Below, in pieces: positions 1-8,432 of a stretch of 64,000 nucleotides of DNA. The notes beneath the pieces were generated by a model. That model had not been told where the DNA came from, made no database searches, and saw only the letters and a list, made by a program, of their open reading frames with translations. How positions within the stretch are numbered: position 1 is the stretch's first letter; each line of letters starts with the position of its first letter. This DNA comes from Spirosoma fluviale. GTDB taxonomy: Bacteria; Bacteroidota; Bacteroidia; Cytophagales; Spirosomataceae. The stretch spans positions 124,001-188,000 of the forward strand of contig NZ_OCNH01000010.1 of assembly GCF_900230225.1 (NCBI RefSeq), read 5' to 3'. The position numbers and the translations under genes are program-made.

Positions 1-988
1 GTGCCTGTTCATTAACCGCCTGTTTTTGGACAGGTGTAGGCCGGGGTGGGGTCGGCTCAACGACCGACTCACTCTGGCGGGCTCGGGGAACTACTTTAGG
101 GGCCGGGCTGGTACCGGGCGAGTTTGGCTGTCTGGTTAGTTGCCGAATAGCCGCCAATGGGTTGTCTGTGCCTAACTCAGTCACGATGGCGTCGAAGGCG
201 CTGGCCTTCTGCACAACATCACTTTGTGGCTTCCTGGGCTCATTGACGGGTTTATTTCGTAGCCCGTCATTCTCCTTACTTAGCTTTTTGTTTTCTCTAA
301 GTAGCCTGTCTACTTCATTTTGCGCTCCACGGTAGGCCAGTAGATAAACGGCACCGGCTCCTAAAATCAAGCCACCAACGGCCCCCAGAAGCAGCATCCA
401 GAGTTGCTTTTTCTCCGCTTCTTTTGCCTGACGTTCCAACTGACTCAGCTGGAGCGTAGCGGGTGTTATACTCGTTTCTTCCTCCACGGCAGTTTGCGCA
501 GCCGTGGAGGGGCTTTTGGCCGGAGCCGTTGCCTGTTGAGGTTCGGCAGGGGGAAGAATAGCGTCAATTTTGGCTAGAATCCGCGCCTGTACGTCCGGGC
601 TCAAGGGCGTCCCGTAATTCTTATCGCGTTTGTATTTTTCGTAGAATATCGCCAGTTGCCTTCGGATGGCCACATTGGCTTCTTCGGGTGGAAGGCTTAC
701 AAAACGAGCGGTGTTTTTCAGTTCGCTCAGTTCCTGCATCTTGGCACCTACCTGATCCCAGCTGCCAACTCCCCGGATTACCTGTTGCGGGTCGCAGCCG
801 TCGTCACAGGCGAGCAACTGAGCGTAAATTTCCTGGGCTTTGGGCTGGCTTATCTTCGCGAAGACCGCAATAGCCACATCTTTCGTCAGAGTATCAACAG
901 CCGCCTGATTCGCATTCTGGGCGAAGCTGAGCGAAGCCGACGCGAGTAGAACAACTGTCGTTCGAAACGTACATTTTAATAGGTTCAT
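1..988 (-). CDS. Exported coiled-coil protein with one TM segment (partial, C-terminus off the window)
   Basis: The frame is open from an ATG at 988 to the window edge, 329 codons, so the C-terminus is missing. Residues 1-24 form a signal peptide ending SLSFAQ. Residues 25-150 are helical and contain a CDDGCD cysteine pair. Then come a Pro/Ala-rich linker, a TM helix at about 195-218 (LLLGAVGGLILGAGAVYLL), a short coiled coil rich in Glu, Lys and Asn, and a Pro/Gln-rich tail. It is the last visible gene of the minus-strand operon holding the actin-like and tubulin-like genes and starts 99 bases after the actin-like stop. I do not recognise the family. The topology, a periplasmic helical domain linked by a TM helix to a cytoplasmic tail, would suit a bridge between cytoplasmic polymers and the envelope; that role is inference. 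Confidence 0.75.
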   Translation of the reverse strand, partial: MNLLKCTFRTTVVLLASASLSFAQNANQAAVDTLTKDVAIAVFAKISQPKAQEIYAQLLACDDGCDPQQVIRGVGSWDQVGAKMQELSELKNTARFVSLPPEEANVAIRRQLAIFYEKYKRDKNYGTPLSPDVQARILAKIDAILPPAEPQQATAPAKSPSTAAQTAVEEETSITPATLQLSQLERQAKEAEKKQLWMLLLGAVGGLILGAGAVYLLAYRGAQNEVDRLLRENKKLSKENDGLRNKPVNEPRKPQSDVVQKASAFDAIVTELGTDNPLAAIRQLTRQPNSPGTSPAPKVVPRARQSESVVEPTPPRPTPVQKQAVNEQA

Positions 989-1087
989 TGTCGTACCGGG
1001 CCACTGGCCCGGTTGTGTAAAATGAATGAGTTGTACAAGACAGAAGGGCACCGCCGGGCTAACGGGAGCAGCCCGACGGTACCAGTA

Positions 1088-4000
1088 TTATGCCAGCGCG
1101 TTTGCCAGTTTATTAATCGCGCCAATGAGCGGGTAGAAAAACAACGTTTCTTCAATAGGTGCCCCCAGTGCATCCGTCATGCCGCTGTATTCTGCCACAA
1201 CATCGCCCTCTTTGCGCTGGATGCCGTCCATGAGCGACGTATCCAGATGCGTCCGTAGTTCCTGCTGGGCAACAACCAGCGACCGCGACGACACGTTGAG
1301 GTTCCTGACGAAGCTGAATTGCTGGTTGATGGCAAAGAAGAAGTCAATAAACTCGTTGGTTTCCTTTAGCAATGACTCGACCACTTCCGGTTTCCGCAGG
1401 TCGGCGTAAGTAAGCGACTCAAACTCGTCGTTGAACGTGGCCGGATACACATAGCTGATCGCTTCCGTATCGACCGGGCGGTTGTTGGCCGGTTGCATCA
1501 GGGCACCTTTGCAGGTAACCTCTTTCGGTCCTTTGCGCTCGTAGAACAACGTTAAGCCACTGGTATCGTAGGTTTTATCGTACACTTTCTCAAAAATTGC
1601 CCGCGCCAGCTTCCCTAGCATCTGGTCGTCGGCGCTGATAATTGTCAGCACTTTCGAGCCCGTACCGCTGAAGGTGATGGCCCCCGGCAAACCAATGCCC
1701 CGGTGTTTCATGAGCCGGGCAACGTGGTACAGTAAGGCCGTGTAGAACAGCACAAACACTATTTTCAGGTCTTCGTCTTTAGCAAGCATACCATTGAACG
1801 ACAGCATGTTTTTGGCTTTTACATCGTTGCTCTTCTCAATGGAGAACCAGAAAGCCATGATGTCTTCCGAGCGGTTTGTATCCAGCATTCGCCGGTTGTT
1901 GTCGCTCAGGTTGCCAAGACTCTGGCTGTCGAGCAGCGTCTGTATTCGATCGGCATATTTGCGGATAAACCCGTTGTGGCTGGCAGCACCGTATTCGCTG
2001 AAGGCATCGCCATAAATGGCATTCCCCGCAAACCGGAAGGACGTCAGCAACTTGGGTTCGTTGCGCTCGTACACCACCACGTCCGACGTACCACCGCCAA
2101 TATCGACGTTGATCACGGGCCGGGCCGATGCGCTCAACGTTGGGTTCTGTTTGTAATAGTAGAACGGTGCCACCGACTCCGATACTTCGCGCAGCCGCCC
2201 GGCCGACCCACCAATGTAGCGGTCGTAAAGCTGCTGCCAGTCGGCGCGGAGTTGGCTCACTCGCCCCGGTGTCATGCTGGCCGGAAAGAACCAGTACACG
2301 GTTGTCTGGGCCAGATTTCCGCCTTCGGTCAGAACTTTGTTCTTGATGAGCATCAGCAACTCTTCCAGAAACGCTTCTACGCGTCGTTCGGTCTGGTCGC
2401 TGGTTTTAGCCCACTTCAGGTTGGTCGTTATGCGGTTGGAACCGGCCGGTTGCCGCTCCACATAGAATGGAATATTGAAGTCGGCCAGGGCCTGGGTTTG
2501 CTGGTTGAAGCTTAAATTCATGGGCTCGGCAATGGCCGTGCGCGTCGGGAAGTTATCGGGGCGGCCGGGGCCGATGGTTGGCGGAACGAACTCCAGATCG
2601 TACAGCAGGAACAACTCGAACAAGGCCGGGTTGTACTGAGCCGGAGCCACCAGCGTGGCCACCTGCGGAGTTAGCTCGGCCACATCGAACGGCCGGGGCG
2701 AACTGCCATCAACTTTATATTCGACGTGGGTGTTGGTCGTCCCAAAATCCACCGAAAACTCGAACTGTTTGCTGCCGCCATTGTACTCCTGCCAGCGGGG
2801 AATGAGTACGCCGTGCATATCGCGACCATCGCCACGGATGTGCGTTTGCAGGTAGTCGAATTCTTCGCGCAAAACATAGTACACGCTCGATCCGTCGGTA
2901 TTTTGCTGGCGAACGGTGCGCTGGTGTTTCGATTCGACCGTCACTTCGGTATTGGTCTGCTGCCGGAAATAGGTCAGATCATACTGGTTCTGGCTGTCGA
3001 AACCAGACTCGATCAATTGAACGCGGTAATCGGCGGGGACAGTGACCGAACCGGAACGAACAAACGGATAAATGTTGACCGTGAATGAGTTTTCGACAAT
3101 GATCCCTTCGTTCGTCAGTTCATTGGGTGCATTGGACGTCCCAACGGTTTGACTGTACAAGCGTTCGAAGGTGATAAACTGGTTGCCCGGCTGGTTAGGG
3201 GCTGTAACGGGAATATCGAGGGTAACGTTGATGCCGCCAGCCTGTGGAGTCATTTTCAGCCGGACGCGCCCCGTTAGCAAATCATCAACGTCGAAGAAGT
3301 CGAAGAAGTCTTTCTTGAGCGGCAACAGAAATCCCTTTTCGATAGCCGACGTTTGCAGGTTGCCGTCGAAGAATCGGCCCCGGTCGGTTGGGAAGGGCAA
3401 CCGGATGAGGTACGGCTCCAGAAAATCGCTGACCGTCAGCCAGGGGTAGTTGCCCGGCTGACCCGGCAAAGGCCGCTGGTTCTCACGCCATGACTCGCGG
3501 GCGTAGTAGGGAACGGGTATATTTGAGTTCCACTGCGCCTGCGGTACGTACGTAAACTGCCGGAAAAAGCGGTTTTGCAGCGCCATAGGACGCGGCTGGC
3601 TGGGATTTAGACGAGCGTATTTATCGGACTTAATAATGAAGTCACTCACCTTGTCGATGGCGCGGGCATCTGATTTCTTCTTGCGCAGCGGGAAGCCCAG
3701 CACCTCGACGACATCGCCGGGACCGGTGGTCAGTTCGTCGAAATCCTGATCGAACTGCTCGCGCGTCAACAGCGGCTGACCGTTATGCGATTCGATGTGT
3801 TCGTAGAACATGGTCGGGTTCTGCTGTTGCAGGAGTGCCCGGCTGCGATTCAGGTAATCGTCTACTTCGCGGAACCGGTCGCGGAAGTTGGGCATGAACA
3901 GTTTAATAGCGTACCAGAACTTCTGGTATTCAATGTCACGCTCATGCAACGGGCAAACCGACGAGTCGAATAGCCGGTCGTTCCCCATCGTAACATCAAC

Positions 4001-4522
4001 CCAGCTCAGGTCATTTCCCGAACTAAAGAACAGCGTTTTTGGCGATGTGCCACCCACAACCCGCCCCCGGTAACTCAGCACAAACAGCCGGTTAATCTGG
4101 TTGAAATTGTACTCGGCTGCATCCTGATCAAGAAACAGCTTTAAGGCATCGCCAAGCCGTTTATGTCCCAGGCTGTTCGACTGCTGCAAACGGGTAAGGT
4201 CCGTGCGAATGTCGAACGGGGTAATGGTAACAAACGTTTTGAGCTTGTCGTAATTGAAAAAGAGCTGACCCACATCCAGGCAGTCCGATACAATGCGCTG
4301 GTCGTTACTGGTGCCGCTGAGGTCGGGTTTGAGCGACAGGTTCAGAAAAGCCGACCGCACCAGGTCCATCCGGGCAAACGGGCTTGGAATGGACGTTGGC
4401 TGCTTCACCGTCTGACCACCCTGCGGGTCACGAATGGCCGCAATCTGGTCGGTACCGAGGGGCTTACTAACGTACCAGTGCAGGCCGGGAGTAGGGTTAT
4501 GTAAACTGAATGTTGTTGGCAT
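1088..4522 (-). CDS. Very large actin/Hsp70-fold ATPase of the tubulin-like gene cluster
   Basis: The product has 1144 residues. The ASKHA nucleotide-binding signatures lie in its second half: phosphate-1 at about residue 592 (SVDFGTTNTH), phosphate-2 at about 809 (NVDIGGGTSDVVV) and an adenosine-type motif at about 954 (FSGTGSKVLTI). The first 590 residues match no domain I know. There is no signal peptide or TM segment, so the protein should be cytoplasmic. It starts 7 bases after the tubulin-like stop, so the two are almost surely co-translated. It resembles the proteins annotated as acetate and sugar kinase/Hsc70/actin family beside Tubulin_2 genes in Bacteroidota, and is a distant analogue of SrfB, whose clear homologue lies at 31038-34178. 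ATP binding is well supported. Polymerisation or a role in membrane remodelling is inferred from the partner genes. Confidence 0.8.
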   Translation of the reverse strand: MPTTFSLHNPTPGLHWYVSKPLGTDQIAAIRDPQGGQTVKQPTSIPSPFARMDLVRSAFLNLSLKPDLSGTSNDQRIVSDCLDVGQLFFNYDKLKTFVTITPFDIRTDLTRLQQSNSLGHKRLGDALKLFLDQDAAEYNFNQINRLFVLSYRGRVVGGTSPKTLFFSSGNDLSWVDVTMGNDRLFDSSVCPLHERDIEYQKFWYAIKLFMPNFRDRFREVDDYLNRSRALLQQQNPTMFYEHIESHNGQPLLTREQFDQDFDELTTGPGDVVEVLGFPLRKKKSDARAIDKVSDFIIKSDKYARLNPSQPRPMALQNRFFRQFTYVPQAQWNSNIPVPYYARESWRENQRPLPGQPGNYPWLTVSDFLEPYLIRLPFPTDRGRFFDGNLQTSAIEKGFLLPLKKDFFDFFDVDDLLTGRVRLKMTPQAGGINVTLDIPVTAPNQPGNQFITFERLYSQTVGTSNAPNELTNEGIIVENSFTVNIYPFVRSGSVTVPADYRVQLIESGFDSQNQYDLTYFRQQTNTEVTVESKHQRTVRQQNTDGSSVYYVLREEFDYLQTHIRGDGRDMHGVLIPRWQEYNGGSKQFEFSVDFGTTNTHVEYKVDGSSPRPFDVAELTPQVATLVAPAQYNPALFELFLLYDLEFVPPTIGPGRPDNFPTRTAIAEPMNLSFNQQTQALADFNIPFYVERQPAGSNRITTNLKWAKTSDQTERRVEAFLEELLMLIKNKVLTEGGNLAQTTVYWFFPASMTPGRVSQLRADWQQLYDRYIGGSAGRLREVSESVAPFYYYKQNPTLSASARPVINVDIGGGTSDVVVYERNEPKLLTSFRFAGNAIYGDAFSEYGAASHNGFIRKYADRIQTLLDSQSLGNLSDNNRRMLDTNRSEDIMAFWFSIEKSNDVKAKNMLSFNGMLAKDEDLKIVFVLFYTALLYHVARLMKHRGIGLPGAITFSGTGSKVLTIISADDQMLGKLARAIFEKVYDKTYDTSGLTLFYERKGPKEVTCKGALMQPANNRPVDTEAISYVYPATFNDEFESLTYADLRKPEVVESLLKETNEFIDFFFAINQQFSFVRNLNVSSRSLVVAQQELRTHLDTSLMDGIQRKEGDVVAEYSGMTDALGAPIEETLFFYPLIGAINKLANALA

Positions 4523-4529
4523 GTTTTTG

Positions 4530-6020
4530 CTAATAATCCATCACTTTCGGGAGCCGCTCGCGCACGAACCGCTCGGTACCTTCCGAAAATAACTGTATAA
4601 ATTTATCCGCTTCGGTGCCATAGGCTTTGCCTTCGGCGGTTTTGTTGAGTGTCTGGTCAAGGTCATCGACAATGTCGAGTTTCACATCCGACTCGCCCCC
4701 GAAAATCCCTTTCTTTTTCGGCTCAAAGCCCCGGACGGTATGGCCCAGGTTGGCCGCATCGAGCAGGAATGGCTCAAACGACCGTTTATTTTGCCGCATT
4801 TCTGTCAGCCATTGCCGGAAGGCTGTATCGAAATTTTTGACGCTGTTGAAAAAGCCTGAGTTCAGAAAGGAGGTGGAAATTTGAGGATTTCCCTTCGACC
4901 ACTGCACCGTTCCGGCCGCCTGACGCAGGCGCTGGCTCAGGTAAGTGCTGAACAAAGCCATTTTAGAGAGGGGCAAATTAATCAGTTGCTTCGTGGCCCC
5001 GGCCAGGTTGCCCAACTGGATACTGATGCCATCCTGCTCGATCCCGAACTCCTTGTAAACCGGGTTGGTGGGTCGTCCGTTGGCAACGGCCAGACTACTA
5101 TCGTCGGTATTCATAAAGTCGACAATGGCCAGTGCCGATGCCATTTCCACAAAGTGCGCTTCGTTTTTCTGTCCACCCGCGCCGGGGTCGTAGGTGTAGG
5201 CTTTCGTCTGATCGTCGCCGATGTAATAAAGCGCGTTGACCGAAGGGTTAACGCCTTTCTGGTAATAATTCAGCGCGGCTTTGGTTTTGGCAATGAACGA
5301 AGCCGGGTCGATAAGTTTATTCTCATTGGTGGTCAGGCTAAAATAGGGCATCACCGTTACGGCCCCGATTTTAGCGTTGGTCAGAAACGCCGGATTCGGT
5401 ATCTGGCCGATGGCCTGAGCGCCCCGGATATTTTTGAGAAGGATGGGAAAGCCAGCTGCTCCCGTACCGCCAAAAATGGAACTGACGATGAATATCCGGT
5501 CGTTGGCACCAAAGTTCTCGGCGAAGGCCTGGAACACATCGGAATAGCGGAACTGATTGAGTACCGTACTGCCAATATTGGGATTGCCAACGAAGCCAAT
5601 GTCCATCTTGGTTTCCAGATTTTCTTCCGAAAATAGCAAACTGGCAAAGGCTTTACTGGGGCCGTCGAGGCCTTCGTAATTAATATAATCCCGGAATTTC
5701 TCCTGCTGAACGCCTTGTAATTCAAAGACGTAGGTATCCGCAATGGTAGCATTGCCACCAATGGACCGGTTGAGGGTTTTAATCTCGGTACTGAAGAATC
5801 CCGACGTTGGTTTCGTCTGTAAACCCGCCCGGATGTTGCCGTATTCACGCAGCAGATCCTTGGTTCTCAGGAGGTCGTCGTTGGTGGCGTGGGGGTCCAG
5901 CACAATGGGGATAACCTCGTCCGTATTGTTGAGTTTCACGCCCGACGCCAGCAAAAACGTGAGGGCTTTCAGCACCCGCGAGCCGGTTCCGCCAATGGCG
6001 AATACAAATAATTTAGCCAT
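4530..6020 (-). CDS. Tubulin/FtsZ-superfamily protein (Tubulin_2, FtsZl-1-like)
   Basis: The product has 496 residues from the ATG at 6020. A longer frame back to 6089 runs through a palindromic repeat and is rejected. The N-terminus MAKLFVFAIGGTGSR is the Rossmann-type first loop of the tubulin fold. The GTP-binding signature loop appears at about residues 181-190 (SSIFGGTGAAGFP), the equivalent of GGGTG[TS]G in FtsZ and tubulin. The protein is longer than FtsZ cores and has none of the FtsZ C-terminal peptide. Makarova and Koonin described such tubulin-like families as the core of a predicted membrane-remodelling system with VWA proteins, a GTPase and OmpA-like proteins. Here a VWA-like lipoprotein lies two genes upstream and an actin-fold ATPase 7 bases downstream. 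GTP binding is likely; filament formation is inferred. Confidence 0.85.
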   Translation of the reverse strand: MAKLFVFAIGGTGSRVLKALTFLLASGVKLNNTDEVIPIVLDPHATNDDLLRTKDLLREYGNIRAGLQTKPTSGFFSTEIKTLNRSIGGNATIADTYVFELQGVQQEKFRDYINYEGLDGPSKAFASLLFSEENLETKMDIGFVGNPNIGSTVLNQFRYSDVFQAFAENFGANDRIFIVSSIFGGTGAAGFPILLKNIRGAQAIGQIPNPAFLTNAKIGAVTVMPYFSLTTNENKLIDPASFIAKTKAALNYYQKGVNPSVNALYYIGDDQTKAYTYDPGAGGQKNEAHFVEMASALAIVDFMNTDDSSLAVANGRPTNPVYKEFGIEQDGISIQLGNLAGATKQLINLPLSKMALFSTYLSQRLRQAAGTVQWSKGNPQISTSFLNSGFFNSVKNFDTAFRQWLTEMRQNKRSFEPFLLDAANLGHTVRGFEPKKKGIFGGESDVKLDIVDDLDQTLNKTAEGKAYGTEADKFIQLFSEGTERFVRERLPKVMDY

Positions 6021-6037
6021 ATTTTTTGTTTTTTCTT

Positions 6038-6156
6038 GTAGAGACGCGACCCTTCGCGTCTCAGCCGCGTCAGCAATAAATCGCACCACACAGAACTATC
6101 CGGTCAGGAGACGCCAAAACCATCCTGTCAGGAGACGCAAAAGGTTGCGTCTCTAC
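6038..6156. repeat. Small palindromic repeat element with GTAGAGACGC ends
   Basis: A 119-base element starts with GTAGAGACGCGAC and ends with the inverse GTTGCGTCTCTAC. Each end is itself a hairpin: 6041-6049 pairs with 6054-6062, and 6132-6140 with 6145-6153. Two copies of TCAGGAGACGC lie inside. It fills the gap between the three-TM gene and the tubulin-like gene. Hairpins of this GAGACGC type look like dispersed REP or MITE-type repeats; whether they are common in this genome cannot be seen from one window. Its position supports the ATG at 6020 as the start of the tubulin-like gene. Confidence 0.7.
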
Positions 6157-6162
6157 GGTAAA

Positions 6163-6606
6163 TTATTTCGATGGCCACAGCATGGGCCGATGTTTGGCGT
6201 TTTTACTGAAATTTTTCAGCACCATCGAGATGATAAAGAAAATAAGGGCCGTTAGCAGCGCCATCTCGAAGGCATAACTGAGAAATACACTGACGCCCTG
6301 ATCGAAGAGGGTGCCCTGGTCGGGGTCGGCTTCGTCGCGGGCAATTTCCTGATTGGCTTTCTGGTAGCAGGTAACGAGCGTAATGACGAAAAGTATCAGG
6401 GCACTAACGCCCATCATCAGCAGCCAGCTACCCATGCCACTAAAACTTACCTTGTTAAATGGCCAGATGTAGAAAGCAAAGGCGACAAGAAAAGCCAAGC
6501 CAATGGCCGTCCAGGTCAGCGGAGAAAGCAGTTCTTCCTGGTAAAGATCTTCGAGCAGGCTGCCGTTAACGAACAGATTGTAAAAGTTATAAAGTGATTC
6601 TTCCAT
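6163..6606 (-). CDS. Small three-TM membrane protein of the tubulin/actin-like operon
   Basis: The product has 147 residues with hydrophobic helices at about 27-50 (begins LSPLTWTAIGLAFLV), 57-81 (GSWLLMMGVSALILFV) and 108-130 (MALLTALIFFIISMV). An acidic loop, DEADPDQG, lies between the second and third helix, and a short basic tail ends WPSK. There is no signal peptide and I know no family. It sits between the VWA-like lipoprotein gene (80 bases upstream, across a long hairpin) and the tubulin-like gene, all on one strand. An obvious guess is a membrane anchor for the cytoplasmic tubulin and actin homologues, but nothing in the sequence proves contact. Confidence 0.75.
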   Translation of the reverse strand: MEESLYNFYNLFVNGSLLEDLYQEELLSPLTWTAIGLAFLVAFAFYIWPFNKVSFSGMGSWLLMMGVSALILFVITLVTCYQKANQEIARDEADPDQGTLFDQGVSVFLSYAFEMALLTALIFFIISMVLKNFSKNAKHRPMLWPSK

Positions 6607-6618
6607 AGGTCAATGAGT

Positions 6619-6691
6619 GAATGATTGAATGCGTCAATGAGAGAATAAGTAACGCATACACTTATTCTCTCATTGACGCATTCAATCATTC
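6619..6691. repeat. 32-bp perfect inverted repeat inside the operon
   Basis: Positions 6619-6650 and 6660-6691 are exact reverse complements, 32 bases each, around a 9-base loop (AACGCATAC). The element lies between the VWA-like lipoprotein gene and the three-TM gene, and its right arm covers the stop codon of the former. In the transcript it would fold into a very stable hairpin without a following T-tract. It could slow or partly stop transcription, protect an mRNA end, or simply be a dispersed palindromic repeat. Confidence 0.8.
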
Positions 6692-8194
6692 TAAATTAAT
6701 TGTCAGCGTGAAATATTCGGTTTGGTTGTTAGGGTTGTAGGCGCGCTCGACGCCTTGCAGCAGGTTTTGAATACCAAAGGTTGAATTGGCATCCGGCGAG
6801 GCATCGTTGGTTGTGTTGGTGTTGGCGATCCAGCGGGGCGGAAACTGGCGACGCAACCGAATGGTGGCCGTTCGCTCCCCACGGGCTGGTTTTTCGGTTG
6901 TCAACAATACTTTGTGGGTGGTACCATTGGCCCCGGAATAAGCTTGTACCGCCGATACCTTGAAGTTGTCTTTACCGTCAACGACATACTGACTGGCATC
7001 GGTCAATAACGACGTGGGCAGCCTCAGCGCCGATAAGTCGACGGCTATTGGAATCGTCAGGCTTTTGTCGGTAACGTCGGGTTGTATGTCTTCCAGTCCA
7101 TGAATGGCTTTGGCATGACTGCGGACCTCTTCGTCAGAACGCTTGAACCGACCTTTGCGGGCGGGGTCGTTCACCAGAATGCTGTAAAAGGGGGTAACGT
7201 CTTTGGTATCCCGGCCAAAGAACCAGGAGTCGGTATAGCCGGGCAACTGGTCGAATCGGCGGATAGTCTGGTACGTTTGATCCTGATACAGCCGATGCAT
7301 GGTTTCGTTGCGCCCAATCAGGCAGAGGTAATAAGGACGCTCGCCGGTGTATTTCTTCTTCGCATTGTTCCAGCTGTAGTACGTACCGTCGAAGTCGGAT
7401 TTGAGCTTAATAACCAGCATCGAATGGGTACTGGCGTAGGGATTGAAAACTGTTGTCAGCAGGGAACTGGCCGCGTCGAGTGTTTTCTGGGCGCTCATTC
7501 CTGCCAGACTTGGATCGGAGTAGATCAGATCTGAAACCAGTATGCTCAGATCATCGCCGGACGTATTTCGCAGTATATCGCTGAAAATGCCTTCGAAGTC
7601 GGTGCTGCTGGTTTTGCCTTTCGTTTTCGCAACTGTAAAGATGTCTTTCTGTTTGAAGAACTGGGGCAGCGTAAGGCCCAGATCGTTGATTTCCGTGTTC
7701 ACCACGAAGAGCTTGCCCTGACCGGGGTTTATGGCATCGAACTGGGTCAGCACATCGTTAAGTGTCCGTTTAAAGGCACCATTTCCGCCGGGAGCGTCGT
7801 AGGGAAACATGCTGCCGCTGGCTTCGAGGTATACTTTCAGGCGCAGGGGTTTACTGGACGCTACAGCTCCTGATAAAGACATCGTTGGCGTTTTGCCGTC
7901 TTTCGCCAGCTTTCGGTATGTCCGGTTGCGTTTGATGTAAGCCGCCAGCGCCGATTCGTCAATTTTACCGTCGGGCGTTAGCAGGGCTGCCGTTTTTTTG
8001 TCATCGCCAAGCGTCTTGCTTTCCTGCGAAACAAAGACGCGCAGGGCATCGGCTTCGGTCACGTCAATGGTGTTGTCATTCTCCAGTGCACTACTGATCT
8101 GTTCGTCTAGTTTATCGACGGGACTGGAACAGCCAGCCAATCCGCCAATGGATAAAACAAGAAGAGACAACAAACAAAAACGGGTATGAATCAT
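6686..8194 (-). CDS. VWA-like lipoprotein with altered MIDAS motif
   Basis: The product has 502 residues. The N-terminus is a lipoprotein signal with lipobox LAGC, Cys22, so the mature protein should sit in the periplasm on a lipid anchor. Residues 118-330 read as a von Willebrand A-type fold: strand RLKVYLEASGSM gives the MIDAS loop with Glu124-x-Ser126-x-Ser128, where Asp is usual; STD at 197-199 supplies the threonine; LVSDLIYS at 219-226 corresponds to the later Asp loop. The C-terminal 150 residues are beta-rich. It is the first gene of the operon with the tubulin-like and actin-like genes, which matches the VWA partner reported for that system. The fold is judged by eye; metal binding with Glu in place of Asp is uncertain. 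Confidence 0.7.
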   Translation of the reverse strand: MIHTRFCLLSLLVLSIGGLAGCSSPVDKLDEQISSALENDNTIDVTEADALRVFVSQESKTLGDDKKTAALLTPDGKIDESALAAYIKRNRTYRKLAKDGKTPTMSLSGAVASSKPLRLKVYLEASGSMFPYDAPGGNGAFKRTLNDVLTQFDAINPGQGKLFVVNTEINDLGLTLPQFFKQKDIFTVAKTKGKTSSTDFEGIFSDILRNTSGDDLSILVSDLIYSDPSLAGMSAQKTLDAASSLLTTVFNPYASTHSMLVIKLKSDFDGTYYSWNNAKKKYTGERPYYLCLIGRNETMHRLYQDQTYQTIRRFDQLPGYTDSWFFGRDTKDVTPFYSILVNDPARKGRFKRSDEEVRSHAKAIHGLEDIQPDVTDKSLTIPIAVDLSALRLPTSLLTDASQYVVDGKDNFKVSAVQAYSGANGTTHKVLLTTEKPARGERTATIRLRRQFPPRWIANTNTTNDASPDANSTFGIQNLLQGVERAYNPNNQTEYFTLTINLE

Positions 8195-8265
8195 GAATGG
8201 TAGTAAAGTTTAGCAGGCTGCCAGGTAAATGCCTAATCACACATAACGGGGGTCTATAAAAGGCC

Positions 8266-8273
8266 CAAAATTA
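8266..8273 (-). promoter_or_regulatory. Candidate -7 promoter box for the tubulin/actin-like operon
   Basis: On the minus strand this reads TAATTTTG and fits the Bacteroidota -7 consensus TAnnTTTG. It lies about 70 bases before the lipoprotein start at 8194. I do not see a convincing -33 TTG at the usual spacing, so this is only a candidate. Confidence 0.3.
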
Positions 8274-8401
8274 GAAATCCTTATTCAGGCTAACCTGTCA
8301 TTGGCGCAAGTGGCCTTAAATTTTCTTAAATTACTATAGAACGTAACGAAGCCAAGGCCCATTTTATGTCAATCGGTACGGATTAACGATGAACGGACGT
8401 T

Positions 8402-8409
8402 TACCTTTG
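8402..8409 (+). promoter_or_regulatory. Bacteroidota-type -7 promoter box
   Basis: TACCTTTG matches TAnnTTTG. With transcription starting 6-8 bases further on, an ATG at 8412 would fall at or before the transcript start. This is why the next in-frame ATG, 8433, is taken as the start of the lipoprotein gene. A clear -33 TTG was not found. Confidence 0.55.
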
Positions 8410-8432
8410 TAATGATTTTTGAATCTAAAAAC

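Noticed and set aside
656..949. 97-codon plus-strand frame at the left edge
   Set aside because: Antisense to the exported coiled-coil protein, which has a signal peptide and TM helix in the minus frame.
1976..2515. 179-codon plus-strand frame in the actin-like gene
   Set aside because: Antisense shadow; the minus-strand frame carries the nucleotide-binding motifs.
1088..4522. DnaK chaperone assignment
   Set aside because: It lacks the DnaK substrate-binding domain and has a 590-residue unknown N-terminus; only the nucleotide-binding motifs are shared.
4881..5636. 251-codon plus-strand frame inside the tubulin-like gene
   Set aside because: Antisense to a gene with clear tubulin signatures; no protein motifs.
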